From: Victivallales bacterium
GTDB lineage: Bacteria; Verrucomicrobiota; Lentisphaeria; Victivallales; JAADHT01
Assembly: GCA_016930955.1 (NCBI GenBank)
Contig: JAFGFR010000025.1
Span: 1-11,529, forward strand
Direction: 5' to 3'
Length of the DNA: 11,529 nt
Shown here: in pieces, positions 1 through 6,463 of the stretch
How positions within the stretch are numbered: the stretch's first letter is position 1
How the letters are laid out: each line of letters starts with the position of its first letter
Program-made: the position numbers and the translations under genes
Notes under the pieces: generated by a model
Database searches by the model: none
Told to the model about the DNA's origin: nothing
What the model saw: the letters and a program-made list of their open reading frames with translations, nothing else

Positions 1-4
1 TCAT

Positions 5-285
5 GAGCCAGTTTCAAAACTCCGCGTGAACCGCGTTGGGAGCGCAGGCGCGGCAGACGGTGCGGCGAAATGGCTGGTGCATACCATCAACTGTCTGTGC
101 ACGCCATTTCGCCGTGGCGCATGCCGTTCCTCCGCCCCAACCCTTTGGTCGGCAAGCTCTTTTGGCGCGAATGCCACGCCTGAGCGGTCGTGACAGACCA
201 AGCAGGTATGCCCGCTCCCGCATCGGCGTGGCCTGGCATCCAAAATGGCAGGCCGCGCGGCCACGGGGAGTTTTGAAACTGGCTC
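5..285. mobile_element. MITE-like structured repeat element with terminal inverted repeats
   Basis: The ends at 5-23 (GAGCCAGTTTCAAAACTCC) and 267-285 are perfect 19-bp inverted repeats. The pairing continues imperfectly inward, with CGTG and CCGCG matching on both sides, to about 31 bp. The outer left flank (TCAT, 1-4) matches the right flank (TTCAT, 286-290), consistent with a target-site duplication of at least 4 bp, although the window starts too late to see it all. The interior holds a strong hairpin (63-81 with 98-114, one 2-nt bulge), a second nested stem (171-180 with 225-239, enclosing 182-187 with 212-217), and the palindrome GGCCGCGCGGCC at 251-262. Open frames inside it look non-coding and no transposase is present. 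Parts of the same sequence recur at 6493-6568 and 6879-6910, so it is a dispersed family. It could be a non-autonomous transposon or a mobile structured RNA. Confidence 0.6.
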
Positions 286-292
286 TTCATGC

Positions 293-320
293 TTGACTTT
301 TTCACAAAGGGAGTTATTTT
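293..320 (+). promoter_or_regulatory. Candidate sigma70-type promoter of the toxin-antitoxin operon
   Basis: A -35-like TTGACT (293-298) and a -10-like TATTTT (315-320) are 16 nt apart. They lie 8 bp beyond the end of the MITE-like element and about 50 nt upstream of the antitoxin start. This is a consensus match only, with no transcript evidence. Confidence 0.35.
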
Positions 321-323
321 AAC

Positions 324-331
324 GACTAGTC
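324..331. promoter_or_regulatory. Candidate operator palindrome for antitoxin autoregulation
   Basis: GACTAGTC is a perfect 8-bp palindrome immediately downstream of the candidate -10 box. A second, overlapping dyad (AGTCAGACT, 328-336) follows it. Phd/YefM antitoxins usually repress their own promoter by binding short palindromes near the -10 and start site, so the position fits. The identity of the bound protein is inference. Confidence 0.3.
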
Positions 332-367
332 AGACTGGTTGAATAAAAATGCGATTGAGGTCTCATC

Positions 368-628
368 ATGCAAAACACAGCTTTGAAAAGGAACATATGG
401 CCACTGCAGGATGCTAAAGCCCGCTTCAGTGAATTGGTGAACGAGGCGATTTCGCATGGTCCGCAGTTGGTAACCCGGCGGGGGCGGGATGCCGTGGTGG
501 TTATTGCCGCGGACGAATATCGCGCCAAGACACCCAATAGCCCGTTTGATTTCTTTCGGGGCAAGCCATATCTTGATGACCTTAAGCTCCAGAGAGACCG
601 GCAACCGGCGCGCAAGGTGGAGCTATGA
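368..628 (+). CDS. Type II toxin-antitoxin system antitoxin, Phd/YefM family
   Basis: This 86-residue protein has the Phd/YefM signature: an N-terminal DNA-binding segment with WPLQDAKARFSELV (about residues 11-24), then a strand-helix segment (PQLVTRRGRDAVVVIAADEY, about 32-51). The C-terminal tail is charged and probably disordered, and would wrap around and neutralise the toxin. The ATG at 368 is preceded by GAGG (357-360) at 7 nt, which supports this start. Its stop overlaps the toxin start by 4 nt (ATGA), so the two are translationally coupled. The family represses its own operon through the N-terminal domain, and a palindrome at 324-331 is a candidate site. Length and motif order are normal for the family. 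Confidence 0.92.
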   Translation: MQNTALKRNIWPLQDAKARFSELVNEAISHGPQLVTRRGRDAVVVIAADEYRAKTPNSPFDFFRGKPYLDDLKLQRDRQPARKVEL

Positions 629-1062
629 AGTTCCTCGTTGATACCTGCGTTGTATCGGAATGGAAGCGTAAACGCCCTGATGCCGCCGTGCTTGAATGGC
701 TTCGTCAACTCGAGATGGAGAGCATCTACTTCAGTGTCCTCACCATTGGAGAACTGATGAGCGGGATACTGCGATTGCCAGAGGGACGGAGGAAGGAGGA
801 GCTTAAGGAGTGGATCGCTGAGCTTCGCCATGTGTATGCGATGCGCGTTATACCCCTTGAGTTTCGGGAGGTGGACGCATGGGCGGCGATTTCAGCGGAG
901 GCGGGGAAGAAGGGCCTTACGCTTTCGGCGGTTGATGGGATGCTCGCAGGAACAGCCGCAGCAAATGGATTGGCCATTGCAACTCGAAACGTTGACGACT
1001 TTCTGACAACCGGCATCCCCATTTTTGATCCATGGACGAATACTTGGCATAATCGGAAATAA
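625..1062 (+). CDS. vapC: Type II toxin VapC/FitB-like PIN-domain ribonuclease
   Basis: This 145-residue protein is a single PIN domain. The conserved acidic residues that bind Mg2+ in the active site are visible: Asp6 in FLVDTCVVSE, Glu43 in SVLTIGELMSGI, Asp104 in LSAVDGMLAGTA, and Asp124 in the TRNVDDF motif. Proteins of this family cut RNA, often tRNA, and halt growth until bound by their antitoxin. The segment after Glu43 (GILRLPEGRRKEEL) resembles the FitB branch. The gene starts inside the stop codon of the antitoxin, as in most vapBC-type operons, and a purine-rich GGTGGAG (616-622) lies just upstream. All catalytic residues are present, so the toxin should be active. The RNA target cannot be read from the sequence. 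Confidence 0.92.
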   Translation: MKFLVDTCVVSEWKRKRPDAAVLEWLRQLEMESIYFSVLTIGELMSGILRLPEGRRKEELKEWIAELRHVYAMRVIPLEFREVDAWAAISAEAGKKGLTLSAVDGMLAGTAAANGLAIATRNVDDFLTTGIPIFDPWTNTWHNRK

Positions 1063-1341
1063 CCTTCCGAGTATGATTTCCACAGCACCGCTTTTACTGG
1101 CTGCTGACCGTGTCGCGGTGTTCCCAAAGTGGCGGGAGCATCCTGCCCCCGTGGCTGTATTGCCGAACCGCTACACCTTCAACTTCATAGAGCTAAGGTT
1201 GTCTGAAATCCTAAACCAATCATAACGGTAGTAAAAATCAAAGAGATGTGCGCACAAAAGAGGTAGTAACTGAAAAGCAACCTTCTTGGTCATATGAGGA
1301 AACTTCAGAAGCAACCCAATCGTGTCATTGCCATACCGTGT

Positions 1342-2106
1342 TCAGCCTACGCGAAAGATGTAAGAAAGCGAGCAGGCCACCGTTGTCAGCCCCAGGCATA
1401 TGAGCAGGACTGCCCAGAGGGTTTCTTTCTTCGCCTCACAGCCATGCGGGACAAAACCAATCCGTCGCCAGATCATGGCGATGCCGACAAAAAGCAACGT
1501 CGGCAGGGCGATGTATGTAAGGGGCACCCATATCGGCAGCGGTTCGACAAGCCATAACAACACGGCGTTGTCGGACGGCTCTCTGCCTGCCCTTTCCAAA
1601 TACTCTTTCCGAAGCCATTCAGGCACAGGTCCCCGCACTAGTCCGGTCAACACTTCCTGTTCCGTGTCAACATTTTCCAAGGAGCCGCGTTTGGCCCAAT
1701 TGACGATTCTGGGCTGGCGAGCATCAATCTTAAGGATCACGTGGCTTGCTGCAACGACCGTGCCAATGGTCTCTGGTAACAGGGCAGGCGATATCGAGTC
1801 CAAGTCACGCTTGGCGGCGGGCGGCAGGGCCAGCAAATCCGAACAACTTAGAACAGGACAGTAATGCCACATGTCCGAACCGGACGAATCCTCCATCTGG
1901 AGGGATTGGCTCAGTCCTGCAGGGTAAACCACGACTGCATCAGTCAGGCACACCCAGGCCGGGCCGCCAGTGTCCCCAACAAGATCACTTGGAGTGAAAA
2001 CAAGCGGCTCAGACTCCAACGTGGCACGCCCAAAATCCAGCACGCCGACACCAGCCACGGCAGCCAAAACAACCAGAGATGTCAGCAGCACATAACGCAA
2101 GAACAT
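1342..2106 (-). CDS. Hypothetical membrane protein with three predicted transmembrane segments
   Basis: I do not recognise this 254-residue protein. Residues 4-23 form a hydrophobic segment (LRYVLLTSLVVLAAVAGVGV) that could be a signal anchor. Residues 24-190 are a soluble region with no motif I can assign, containing several Cys (53, 83, 88). Two further hydrophobic stretches follow, at about 191-212 (starting PIWVPLTYIALPTLLF) and 229-250 (starting TLWAVLLICLGL), joined by a short basic loop (WRRIGF) with a Cys at 223. The layout of an N-terminal anchor, an outside or inside domain and a C-terminal hairpin of two helices suggests an inner-membrane protein. The ATG at 2106 has only a weak GGGA upstream. 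It stands alone between the convergent toxin gene and the minus-strand cluster. Codon use and length support a real gene; function is unknown. Confidence 0.72.
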   Translation of the reverse strand: MFLRYVLLTSLVVLAAVAGVGVLDFGRATLESEPLVFTPSDLVGDTGGPAWVCLTDAVVVYPAGLSQSLQMEDSSGSDMWHYCPVLSCSDLLALPPAAKRDLDSISPALLPETIGTVVAASHVILKIDARQPRIVNWAKRGSLENVDTEQEVLTGLVRGPVPEWLRKEYLERAGREPSDNAVLLWLVEPLPIWVPLTYIALPTLLFVGIAMIWRRIGFVPHGCEAKKETLWAVLLICLGLTTVACSLSYIFRVG

Positions 2107-2153
2107 GAGCGATCCCTATAATCAATAAGATAAGATTTTTGGTATCCATCATG

Positions 2154-2177
2154 GATGAGAGCTTACTTGCTCTCATC
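2154..2177. other. Perfect 9-bp hairpin between genes
   Basis: GATGAGAGC (2154-2162) and GCTCTCATC (2169-2177) are perfect inverted repeats around a 6-nt loop. The hairpin lies between the end of the cupin gene and the start of the membrane protein gene, both on the minus strand. No T-tract follows on either strand, so a classical intrinsic terminator is not supported. Its right arm overlaps the start of the dispersed repeat at 2169-2219. Confidence 0.5.
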
Positions 2178-2219
2178 GCAGATAATTTCCATTTATGATG
2201 AAAAACAAAATTCCTATCA
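2169..2219. repeat. Dispersed hairpin repeat, copy A
   Basis: This stretch shares two blocks with 6731-6778: GCTCTCATCGCAGATAATTT (2169-2188; 18 of 20 bases match) and CAAAATTCCTATCA (2206-2219; identical). The spacer between the blocks differs in sequence and length, yet both copies can fold with AATTT pairing to AAATT. Two copies about 4.5 kb apart, both in intergenic DNA, argue for a repeat family or a shared regulatory or RNA element. Confidence 0.6.
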
Positions 2220-2224
2220 ACCTA

Positions 2225-2713
2225 TCAACTTGTGTAATTTCCGCCGAGGGGAATTGATTTGTTTTCAAAATAATTATCTTCAATGATACACGGCTTTGAT
2301 ATTTCGAGGAGCAGTGCCGGACCAACGCCTGCGAAACTGTGATATTTCCACTTTCCGACGGGCAACGTTTCACCCGGCTTCATCTCGAAGGACTTGCCAT
2401 CGTGGTCCATGGACACCGAACCTCTCATTATGAAAAATGTCTCATGCTTGTCCTTGTGCCTGTGCATGGGACAGCGCTGTCCGTCGAAGACAAAGAGGAA
2501 TTTCCCGCAGTAGCCTTCCTTTTCCTCGTTTGCGATCCAGCATTCGATCAGTCCCGTCCTGTAGAAATCACCAAGGCCGAAATCCAATGCCAGATAGTCG
2601 GCAGAAGGCATCTTGACGCACCATTCCTTCATCTGCCTTTCAAATTTTTCCAGAGCTCTCTTCTTCAAATCTCCGGTGACTGAGATTTTCAAAGCCTTGT
2701 TCAGTTCGTCCAT
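2225..2713 (-). CDS. Cupin-fold sugar isomerase-like protein (D-lyxose ketol-isomerase-like)
   Basis: This 162-residue protein is a single cupin beta-barrel after a helical N-terminal third. Cupin motif 1 is visible as His84, His86 and Glu91 (CPMHRHKDKHETFF), followed by the glycine-rich turn and PGETLPVG. Motif 2 carries His125 (KWKYHSFAG). These residues form the usual metal site. The order of motifs (DFGLGDFYRTGL, then YCGKFLFVFDGQ, then MHRHK) and the C-terminal EISKP resemble D-lyxose/D-mannose isomerase-type cupins, although an archaeal-type phosphoglucose isomerase or non-enzymatic cupin cannot be excluded. I chose the ATG at 2713 because GGAG precedes it by 6 nt. An in-frame ATG at 2773 would add 20 residues reaching into a repeat and lacks a binding site. 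It is the last gene of the minus-strand cluster and probably acts on a sugar released or modified by its neighbours. Confidence 0.7.
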   Translation of the reverse strand: MDELNKALKISVTGDLKKRALEKFERQMKEWCVKMPSADYLALDFGLGDFYRTGLIECWIANEEKEGYCGKFLFVFDGQRCPMHRHKDKHETFFIMRGSVSMDHDGKSFEMKPGETLPVGKWKYHSFAGVGPALLLEISKPCIIEDNYFENKSIPLGGNYTS

Positions 2714-2760
2714 GATATGCTCCATGCTATCTAAATTAGACTCGCTACGCTCACAAATTT

Positions 2761-2814
2761 GAACATCCAACATTGAACATTGTGTTGGAAGTTCGATGTT
2801 TGATGTTTGATGTT
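2761..2814. repeat. Short degenerate tandem/inverted heptamer repeat
   Basis: The stretch is built from 7-nt units such as GAACATC, CAACATT, GAACATT, then in the opposite sense TTCGATG, TTTGATG, TTTGATG. The two halves can therefore form an imperfect hairpin. It ends on the stop codon of the truncated URO-D gene, between that gene and the cupin gene. Such simple sequence is often found in intergenic DNA of planctomycete-like genomes; no specific role is visible. Confidence 0.5.
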
Positions 2815-3310
2815 AATCAACTTTAATCATATCCGAAATACGTTTGACCATCGTGATGTCTCCGTTTGATGGCACCTGGTCGCCCACGCCGACTACAAAC
2901 GGAGTTCCTCGCCAGGCATCGAGAAGCTTTTCGACATGCCTCTTCATGTCCGTCCATGTGTATGGCGGGGCAAACATGGCTCCGGGGACCCCTCCCCATA
3001 GGATTATACTATCACTGCCCGTCAATTTGCGCATTTCCTCGATGGCGACATCCCCGACAGGCAGGGGTGTGAGAGCCTCAATCGCATCAACTCCTGTTGC
3101 CGTTATCTTCTGGAGGAGTCCACGGGTCGTTCCATCCAAATGAACTGCGCAGCGGACATCCGCCGTCCAGACTATTTCGTCTGTCGCTTCTCCTCTAAAT
3201 GTTTTTAACAACGAGTCCAGCATTTCCGTTCCTTGTAAATGAATATTGTGTATGTCAGGTGAAAGTGCTATGATGCCATGGCATTTCCATAGCGTCCCCA
3301 TTTTCTCCAT
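2813..3310 (-). CDS. C-terminal fragment of a uroporphyrinogen decarboxylase-like protein (N-terminally truncated)
   Basis: This 165-residue frame matches only the C-terminal half of URO-D-like barrels. Visible pieces are CAVHLDGTTRGLL (active-site HxDG loop, about residues 54-66), VDAIEALTPLPVGDVAIEEM (74-93), the ILWGGVPGAMF strand and loop (103-113), and a final PFVVGVGDQVP segment (137-147). Complete members are about 320-400 residues, so roughly the first half is missing. A stop codon closes the frame shortly upstream of 3310, and the upstream DNA is occupied by a complete URO-D gene, so a simple frameshift cannot restore the missing part. The ATG at 3310 lies inside the 3' end of that gene (43-nt overlap). 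It looks like a deletion remnant. A half-barrel is unlikely to be an active enzyme on its own, though translation coupled to the upstream gene is possible. Confidence 0.65.
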   Translation of the reverse strand: MEKMGTLWKCHGIIALSPDIHNIHLQGTEMLDSLLKTFRGEATDEIVWTADVRCAVHLDGTTRGLLQKITATGVDAIEALTPLPVGDVAIEEMRKLTGSDSIILWGGVPGAMFAPPYTWTDMKRHVEKLLDAWRGTPFVVGVGDQVPSNGDITMVKRISDMIKVD

Positions 3311-4233
3311 GCGGATTCAAGTTCGAGACAGTTTTCCCATGGCGAATCCACAAATATTTCAGAACTGCATGTATACACCAGGCCACCCCCTTTTTTAGCG
3401 TTCTCGAGACAATAGCGGGCGCTTTCCCGGACTTCTTCTACGGTTCCCTTATGAACGAGGTCGCATCTGACGTTTCCAAAGAGAGCAATTTTATCCCCGT
3501 AAAGACGCTTGACCTCTGCTATGTCCATTCCTGCCATGGCATCTATGGGATTCAGGCCATGTATGCCGGAGGAGACGATTTGATCCATCACTGCGGAGAG
3601 ATTGCCGTCACTGTGAAAAACAACCCATGCCCCAAGGCGTTTTAGACGTTCGACATGCCGGCGAAGATAGGGAGTGATGAACTCTGAGAAGAGTGGCGGC
3701 GAAAGAAACGAACCTTGATTGAACGCCACATCGTTGGCGAGAATTAGGAGCTCCGATCCTGCATCGACACAACGCTGTCCCCATCGGTTGGCGTTTTCGA
3801 GTATTATTTCCGCTTCAGCATTGATTTTTTCAGGCTCGTCAACAATCCGATAGCAGAATTCCTCCATCGTTTTACCGGTGGGAATGTTTAATACGCCTCC
3901 CGCAACCCAGGAGCCAATCATGAATTCCCCTCCGACTCGTCTGCGAAGTTCAGAAATCACCTTCAGGTGATCTTCCCCGGCAAATGGAGCATATACCATT
4001 ATCAGAGACCAGTCAAACCGTTCAGCGAGCTCGATCAGATCCTCTACCACCTGGAGACATAACCTGTCCCGTTCAGCCGAGGAAACGGCATTCGCGAAAT
4101 CTTCATTCGTGATCACCGCCCTGCCAGTAACGTTGTGGGCACACGAGAATAATCCCTGATAACATGGAACCATGTCCGCAGGCTCTCTCAGGGAAAGGGC
4201 TTGGACGATTCGTTCATATCGCGGATGTGACAT
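3268..4233 (-). CDS. Uroporphyrinogen decarboxylase (URO-D) family protein
   Basis: This 321-residue protein is a complete URO-D-fold TIM barrel. The N-terminal RYERIVQALSLREPADMVPCY opening (with the first residues MSH) is typical. The core strand leads to FHSDGN (His207, Asp209, Gly210), then LNPIDAMAGMDIAEVKRLYG and KIALFGNVRCDLV (248-260), and the C-terminal GGGLVYTCSSEIFVDSP is the normal end of the family. HemE-type residues for porphyrin binding are not obvious and the gene is not among haem genes, so real haem synthesis is unlikely. Relatives include the methyltransferases MtaA and MtbA, which bind zinc through an HxC motif. Here the motif is HSD, so a zinc-dependent methyl transfer is not supported. 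Start at 4233 is backed by AGAGAGG at about 6 nt. It sits 85 nt after the glycosidase-like gene and overlaps the truncated paralogue by 43 nt. Confidence 0.82.
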   Translation of the reverse strand: MSHPRYERIVQALSLREPADMVPCYQGLFSCAHNVTGRAVITNEDFANAVSSAERDRLCLQVVEDLIELAERFDWSLIMVYAPFAGEDHLKVISELRRRVGGEFMIGSWVAGGVLNIPTGKTMEEFCYRIVDEPEKINAEAEIILENANRWGQRCVDAGSELLILANDVAFNQGSFLSPPLFSEFITPYLRRHVERLKRLGAWVVFHSDGNLSAVMDQIVSSGIHGLNPIDAMAGMDIAEVKRLYGDKIALFGNVRCDLVHKGTVEEVRESARYCLENAKKGGGLVYTCSSEIFVDSPWENCLELESAWRKWGRYGNAMAS

Positions 4234-4318
4234 GCGCTGCCTCTCTTCTTTATATATCTGCTTCGAGCGAAACTGCTAGAATGCCCATCAATAATGTATT
4301 TCATGATTTTTTACCCCT

Positions 4319-5794
4319 TCAGGAAAACAACTGTGAAAACTGTTTTGCCGCGCTTTCAGCACGTTCATCGACGCTCATCGGGACCTTGTCGTAAATGGAG
4401 AGACAGTTCTGCCAGTATTCCTTACGTATGGCGTCACGGTCGGGATTCGGTCCGGAGAGCCTTGCGAACATTCTTGCGAACCATAGCAGATCCCGATGAT
4501 ATTCGGCAGGAGAAGGAAAGAGCGGCAGACTGCATTTGTCAGTATCTGCATTTTCGAGATGGTCAATGATCTTCGTGTATGCCCTGTGTGCCTCCTGCCT
4601 CGACCAGTTTCTGCGCGGATGATGTCCCCAGCCCTTGACTACTTCAAATGCCTCAAAAAGCTCCCCAAGCATTTCGTGCTGCGTGCCGAAGACTTTGCCG
4701 CAGAATTCCCTTGAGACAAGATCAGGGTTGCGGTCGGGATCGATGGATGCCTGTGCCGCCGCATACATGCTCAGATGGCTGAGTTTGGGCGACATCGTAT
4801 AACTCATTGCGCCATAGTATGGTGCCGCAGTCATTTCCTCCCGGCGTCTGGAAAATATTCTGGGCAGCCTCCAGTGCGGATACACGATGAGCTCCCCTTC
4901 CACGACAGAATAATCCCAACTGCTGACCCGGCGGAGTTTCGCGACTTCACGGACATATTCCCGCGCATCTCCGCCGACTGTCGGATCAGCGTCCGGACTG
5001 AATCCAAGATTGATTCCGACGATCGCATCATCCGGGAATTCCGGGAGTCTTCGGATAAAGTCCTCCATTGCTTTCCGAGCCCGGTCGGGATTTCCATTCC
5101 ATATATGGCAGCCGCCGACATTGATTTCATTGATTCCTTCAAGCAGCATTTTCCAGGAGCCGTCCCAGTCCTTGACATGGGCCATGTCATCGCCCCAGCC
5201 TGAAAATGGTGTCCCCCAGGTTCCAAGCTCAATTGTTGCCCCCGGATTTTCGCGCAGTGTTATCTCGCCAAGTTCCAACGCGAGATTGATAAACGTATTA
5301 TGATCACAAGCATTCCTATTGCATCCGCCGGGATCCCCCGGGAAAATGCCTACGAAATCGGTCCCCTTCAAGGCTTTTGCCCAGTGGCTCCAGAGCTTTA
5401 AGATCATCTTTTTATCTTCGGGGTCATTTGGACATGCGAAATACCATTCATGTCCAATGCAGTTGGGCGAGCTTATGTATTTCACCTTCAACCCGCGGGC
5501 ATGCGCTAGCTCATTCACCTCATCCATGGTTTCAATAAATTCCGAATACATGCCGTCCTGCTTCAGGGCAGTCTTGTACAATGTCGGCTCAAGCCAATAT
5601 TCGAAACATGTGAACCCAAATGCCTTGATCATGTCCAGAAGCCGGCCAAACTCATCCTTCCCCCAGTGGTTGCCGCTGTCCTGATGCATCATGTTCGCAT
5701 TCCAACTGTTTAGGAGATGCGAGGCAAAATTGACATAGTACGACCGATGTTCGAATGCTCCATGATCACAATTCAGTGTCAAATCACGTTCCAT
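4319..5794 (-). CDS. Putative TIM-barrel glycoside hydrolase of unassigned family
   Basis: This 491-residue protein has no signal peptide. Its first two thirds read as a TIM barrel: a FTCFEYWLEP strand (61-70), VKYISSPNCIGHEWYFACPN (104-123), the notable VGIFPGDPGGCNRNAC loop (148-163), then ATIELGTWGTPFSGWGDD (186-203) and aromatic-rich loops. The last third is mostly helical. Acidic and aromatic residues crowd the predicted strand ends, as in retaining glycosidases that act on acetamido or uronic sugars (GH20, GH67, GH84, GH115-like folds), but I cannot assign a family or point with certainty to the catalytic pair. No good ribosome binding site precedes the ATG. It starts only 29 nt after the nucleotidyltransferase gene and is followed by the URO-D gene, so it is probably part of one minus-strand transcript. 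Confidence 0.6.
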   Translation of the reverse strand: MERDLTLNCDHGAFEHRSYYVNFASHLLNSWNANMMHQDSGNHWGKDEFGRLLDMIKAFGFTCFEYWLEPTLYKTALKQDGMYSEFIETMDEVNELAHARGLKVKYISSPNCIGHEWYFACPNDPEDKKMILKLWSHWAKALKGTDFVGIFPGDPGGCNRNACDHNTFINLALELGEITLRENPGATIELGTWGTPFSGWGDDMAHVKDWDGSWKMLLEGINEINVGGCHIWNGNPDRARKAMEDFIRRLPEFPDDAIVGINLGFSPDADPTVGGDAREYVREVAKLRRVSSWDYSVVEGELIVYPHWRLPRIFSRRREEMTAAPYYGAMSYTMSPKLSHLSMYAAAQASIDPDRNPDLVSREFCGKVFGTQHEMLGELFEAFEVVKGWGHHPRRNWSRQEAHRAYTKIIDHLENADTDKCSLPLFPSPAEYHRDLLWFARMFARLSGPNPDRDAIRKEYWQNCLSIYDKVPMSVDERAESAAKQFSQLFS

Positions 5795-5823
5795 AGGAAA
5801 CCCGGTTTTATAGCTATTAGGGG

Positions 5824-6279
5824 TCAGTTAAGCCGTTTTTCAAGCTCTTCGGCATCGACTTTGTCCTTGCCGCGACCAGTTGCTTTTTTGTTGCATATCA
5901 ATTGCTCCAAGCCAATGAAGTTTATCTGGACGCCATTGACATTCAAGACCGTCCGACGCTCAAAACATTCCGTAAAGCCAACCCCATCAATTTGGTTCAT
6001 CACTTCAAGCCGCATGGGTTCAACCCCGATCCGAATGATTTTGCCTGGCTCCAAAAACAAATTTTCATCAAGCTCTGCGGTGTTGAAACCGAACTTCTGA
6101 AATACCTGCACCATTTTACGAGCATTTTCAGGATTCATGGCAATAAAGAAATCAATATCACCGGTGTAACGCACATATCCGTACGTCGCGACCGCGTAGC
6201 CGCCGACAATCAGATATTCAGCGCCCTGCGCGTTCAACAACCGTATAAAATCGAGGAAGTCGCGCGGTATCTGGATCAT
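5824..6279 (-). CDS. Minimal nucleotidyltransferase (MNT-like; toxin-antitoxin type)
   Basis: This 151-residue protein is a small DNA-polymerase-beta-type nucleotidyltransferase. The signature G-G-x13-D-x-D is complete: Gly26-Gly27 in LIVGGYAVATYG and Asp41/Asp43 in TGDIDFFI. These bind the nucleotide and metals. The rest (LEVMNQIDGVGFTECFERR, then VNGVQINFIGLEQLICNKKA) matches the nucleotidyltransferases found in two-gene defence and toxin-antitoxin loci (AbiEii-like and related). The ATG at 6279 has GGAG 5 nt upstream; an upstream in-frame ATG at 6405 is disfavoured because it would overlap most of the partner gene and has an unconserved extension. It overlaps the partner gene by 62 nt. It would transfer a nucleotide to RNA or a protein; the target is unknown. 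No HEPN partner is visible. Confidence 0.82.
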   Translation of the reverse strand: MIQIPRDFLDFIRLLNAQGAEYLIVGGYAVATYGYVRYTGDIDFFIAMNPENARKMVQVFQKFGFNTAELDENLFLEPGKIIRIGVEPMRLEVMNQIDGVGFTECFERRTVLNVNGVQINFIGLEQLICNKKATGRGKDKVDAEELEKRLN

Positions 6280-6427
6280 AATCGCTCCATATCTGGCGTA
6301 GGATCTCCAATCCATCGAGCCGCTCAAGGGGGGTCTTGAAACGCCAGTCATCACCCGATTCCTCAGAATGCATGTCAATGACGGCAAACACAGACCTGTC
6401 AACATGTTGCTTATTGACTGCTCTCAT
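6218..6427 (-). CDS. Small partner protein of the nucleotidyltransferase (putative antitoxin or accessory)
   Basis: This 69-residue protein has the pattern TPLERLDGLEILRQIWSDYD followed by ARLPRFYTVVER at the end. I recall this pattern from short genes placed directly before small nucleotidyltransferases. The C-terminal half is rich in charged residues and helix-forming. It overlaps the nucleotidyltransferase gene by 62 nt in another frame, so the two are expressed together. The ATG at 6427 is preceded by GGAG, but at 12 nt; a GTG at 6445 would add six residues without a clear binding site, so the start is uncertain. A strong promoter lies just upstream (6464-6491). A function as antitoxin is inferred from gene order only. 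Confidence 0.68.
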   Translation of the reverse strand: MRAVNKQHVDRSVFAVIDMHSEESGDDWRFKTPLERLDGLEILRQIWSDYDPDTARLPRFYTVVERAGR

Positions 6428-6463
6428 GGTCACTGGAATCTCCACAGTTAACGTTCTTCAGTT

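Noticed and set aside
1..305. Several overlapping open frames of 69-87 codons inside the repeat element.
   Set aside because: They lie in a GC-rich, self-complementary repeat, run on both strands, and resemble no protein family; the hairpin and terminal repeats explain the sequence.
1195..1284. AAGGTTG and CAACCTT as a terminator of the toxin-antitoxin operon.
   Set aside because: The arms are only 7 bp and 76 nt apart, with no T-tract; probably chance. The gap 1063-1341 shows no other clear signal.
2714..2773. A longer N-terminus for the cupin gene from the ATG at 2773.
   Set aside because: It would start inside a simple heptamer repeat with no ribosome binding site, while the ATG at 2713 has GGAG at 6 nt.
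3268..3310. The two overlapping URO-D frames as one frameshifted gene.
   Set aside because: The upstream gene is complete to its normal C-terminus, and the second frame repeats the C-terminal half of the family, so they are two paralogues.
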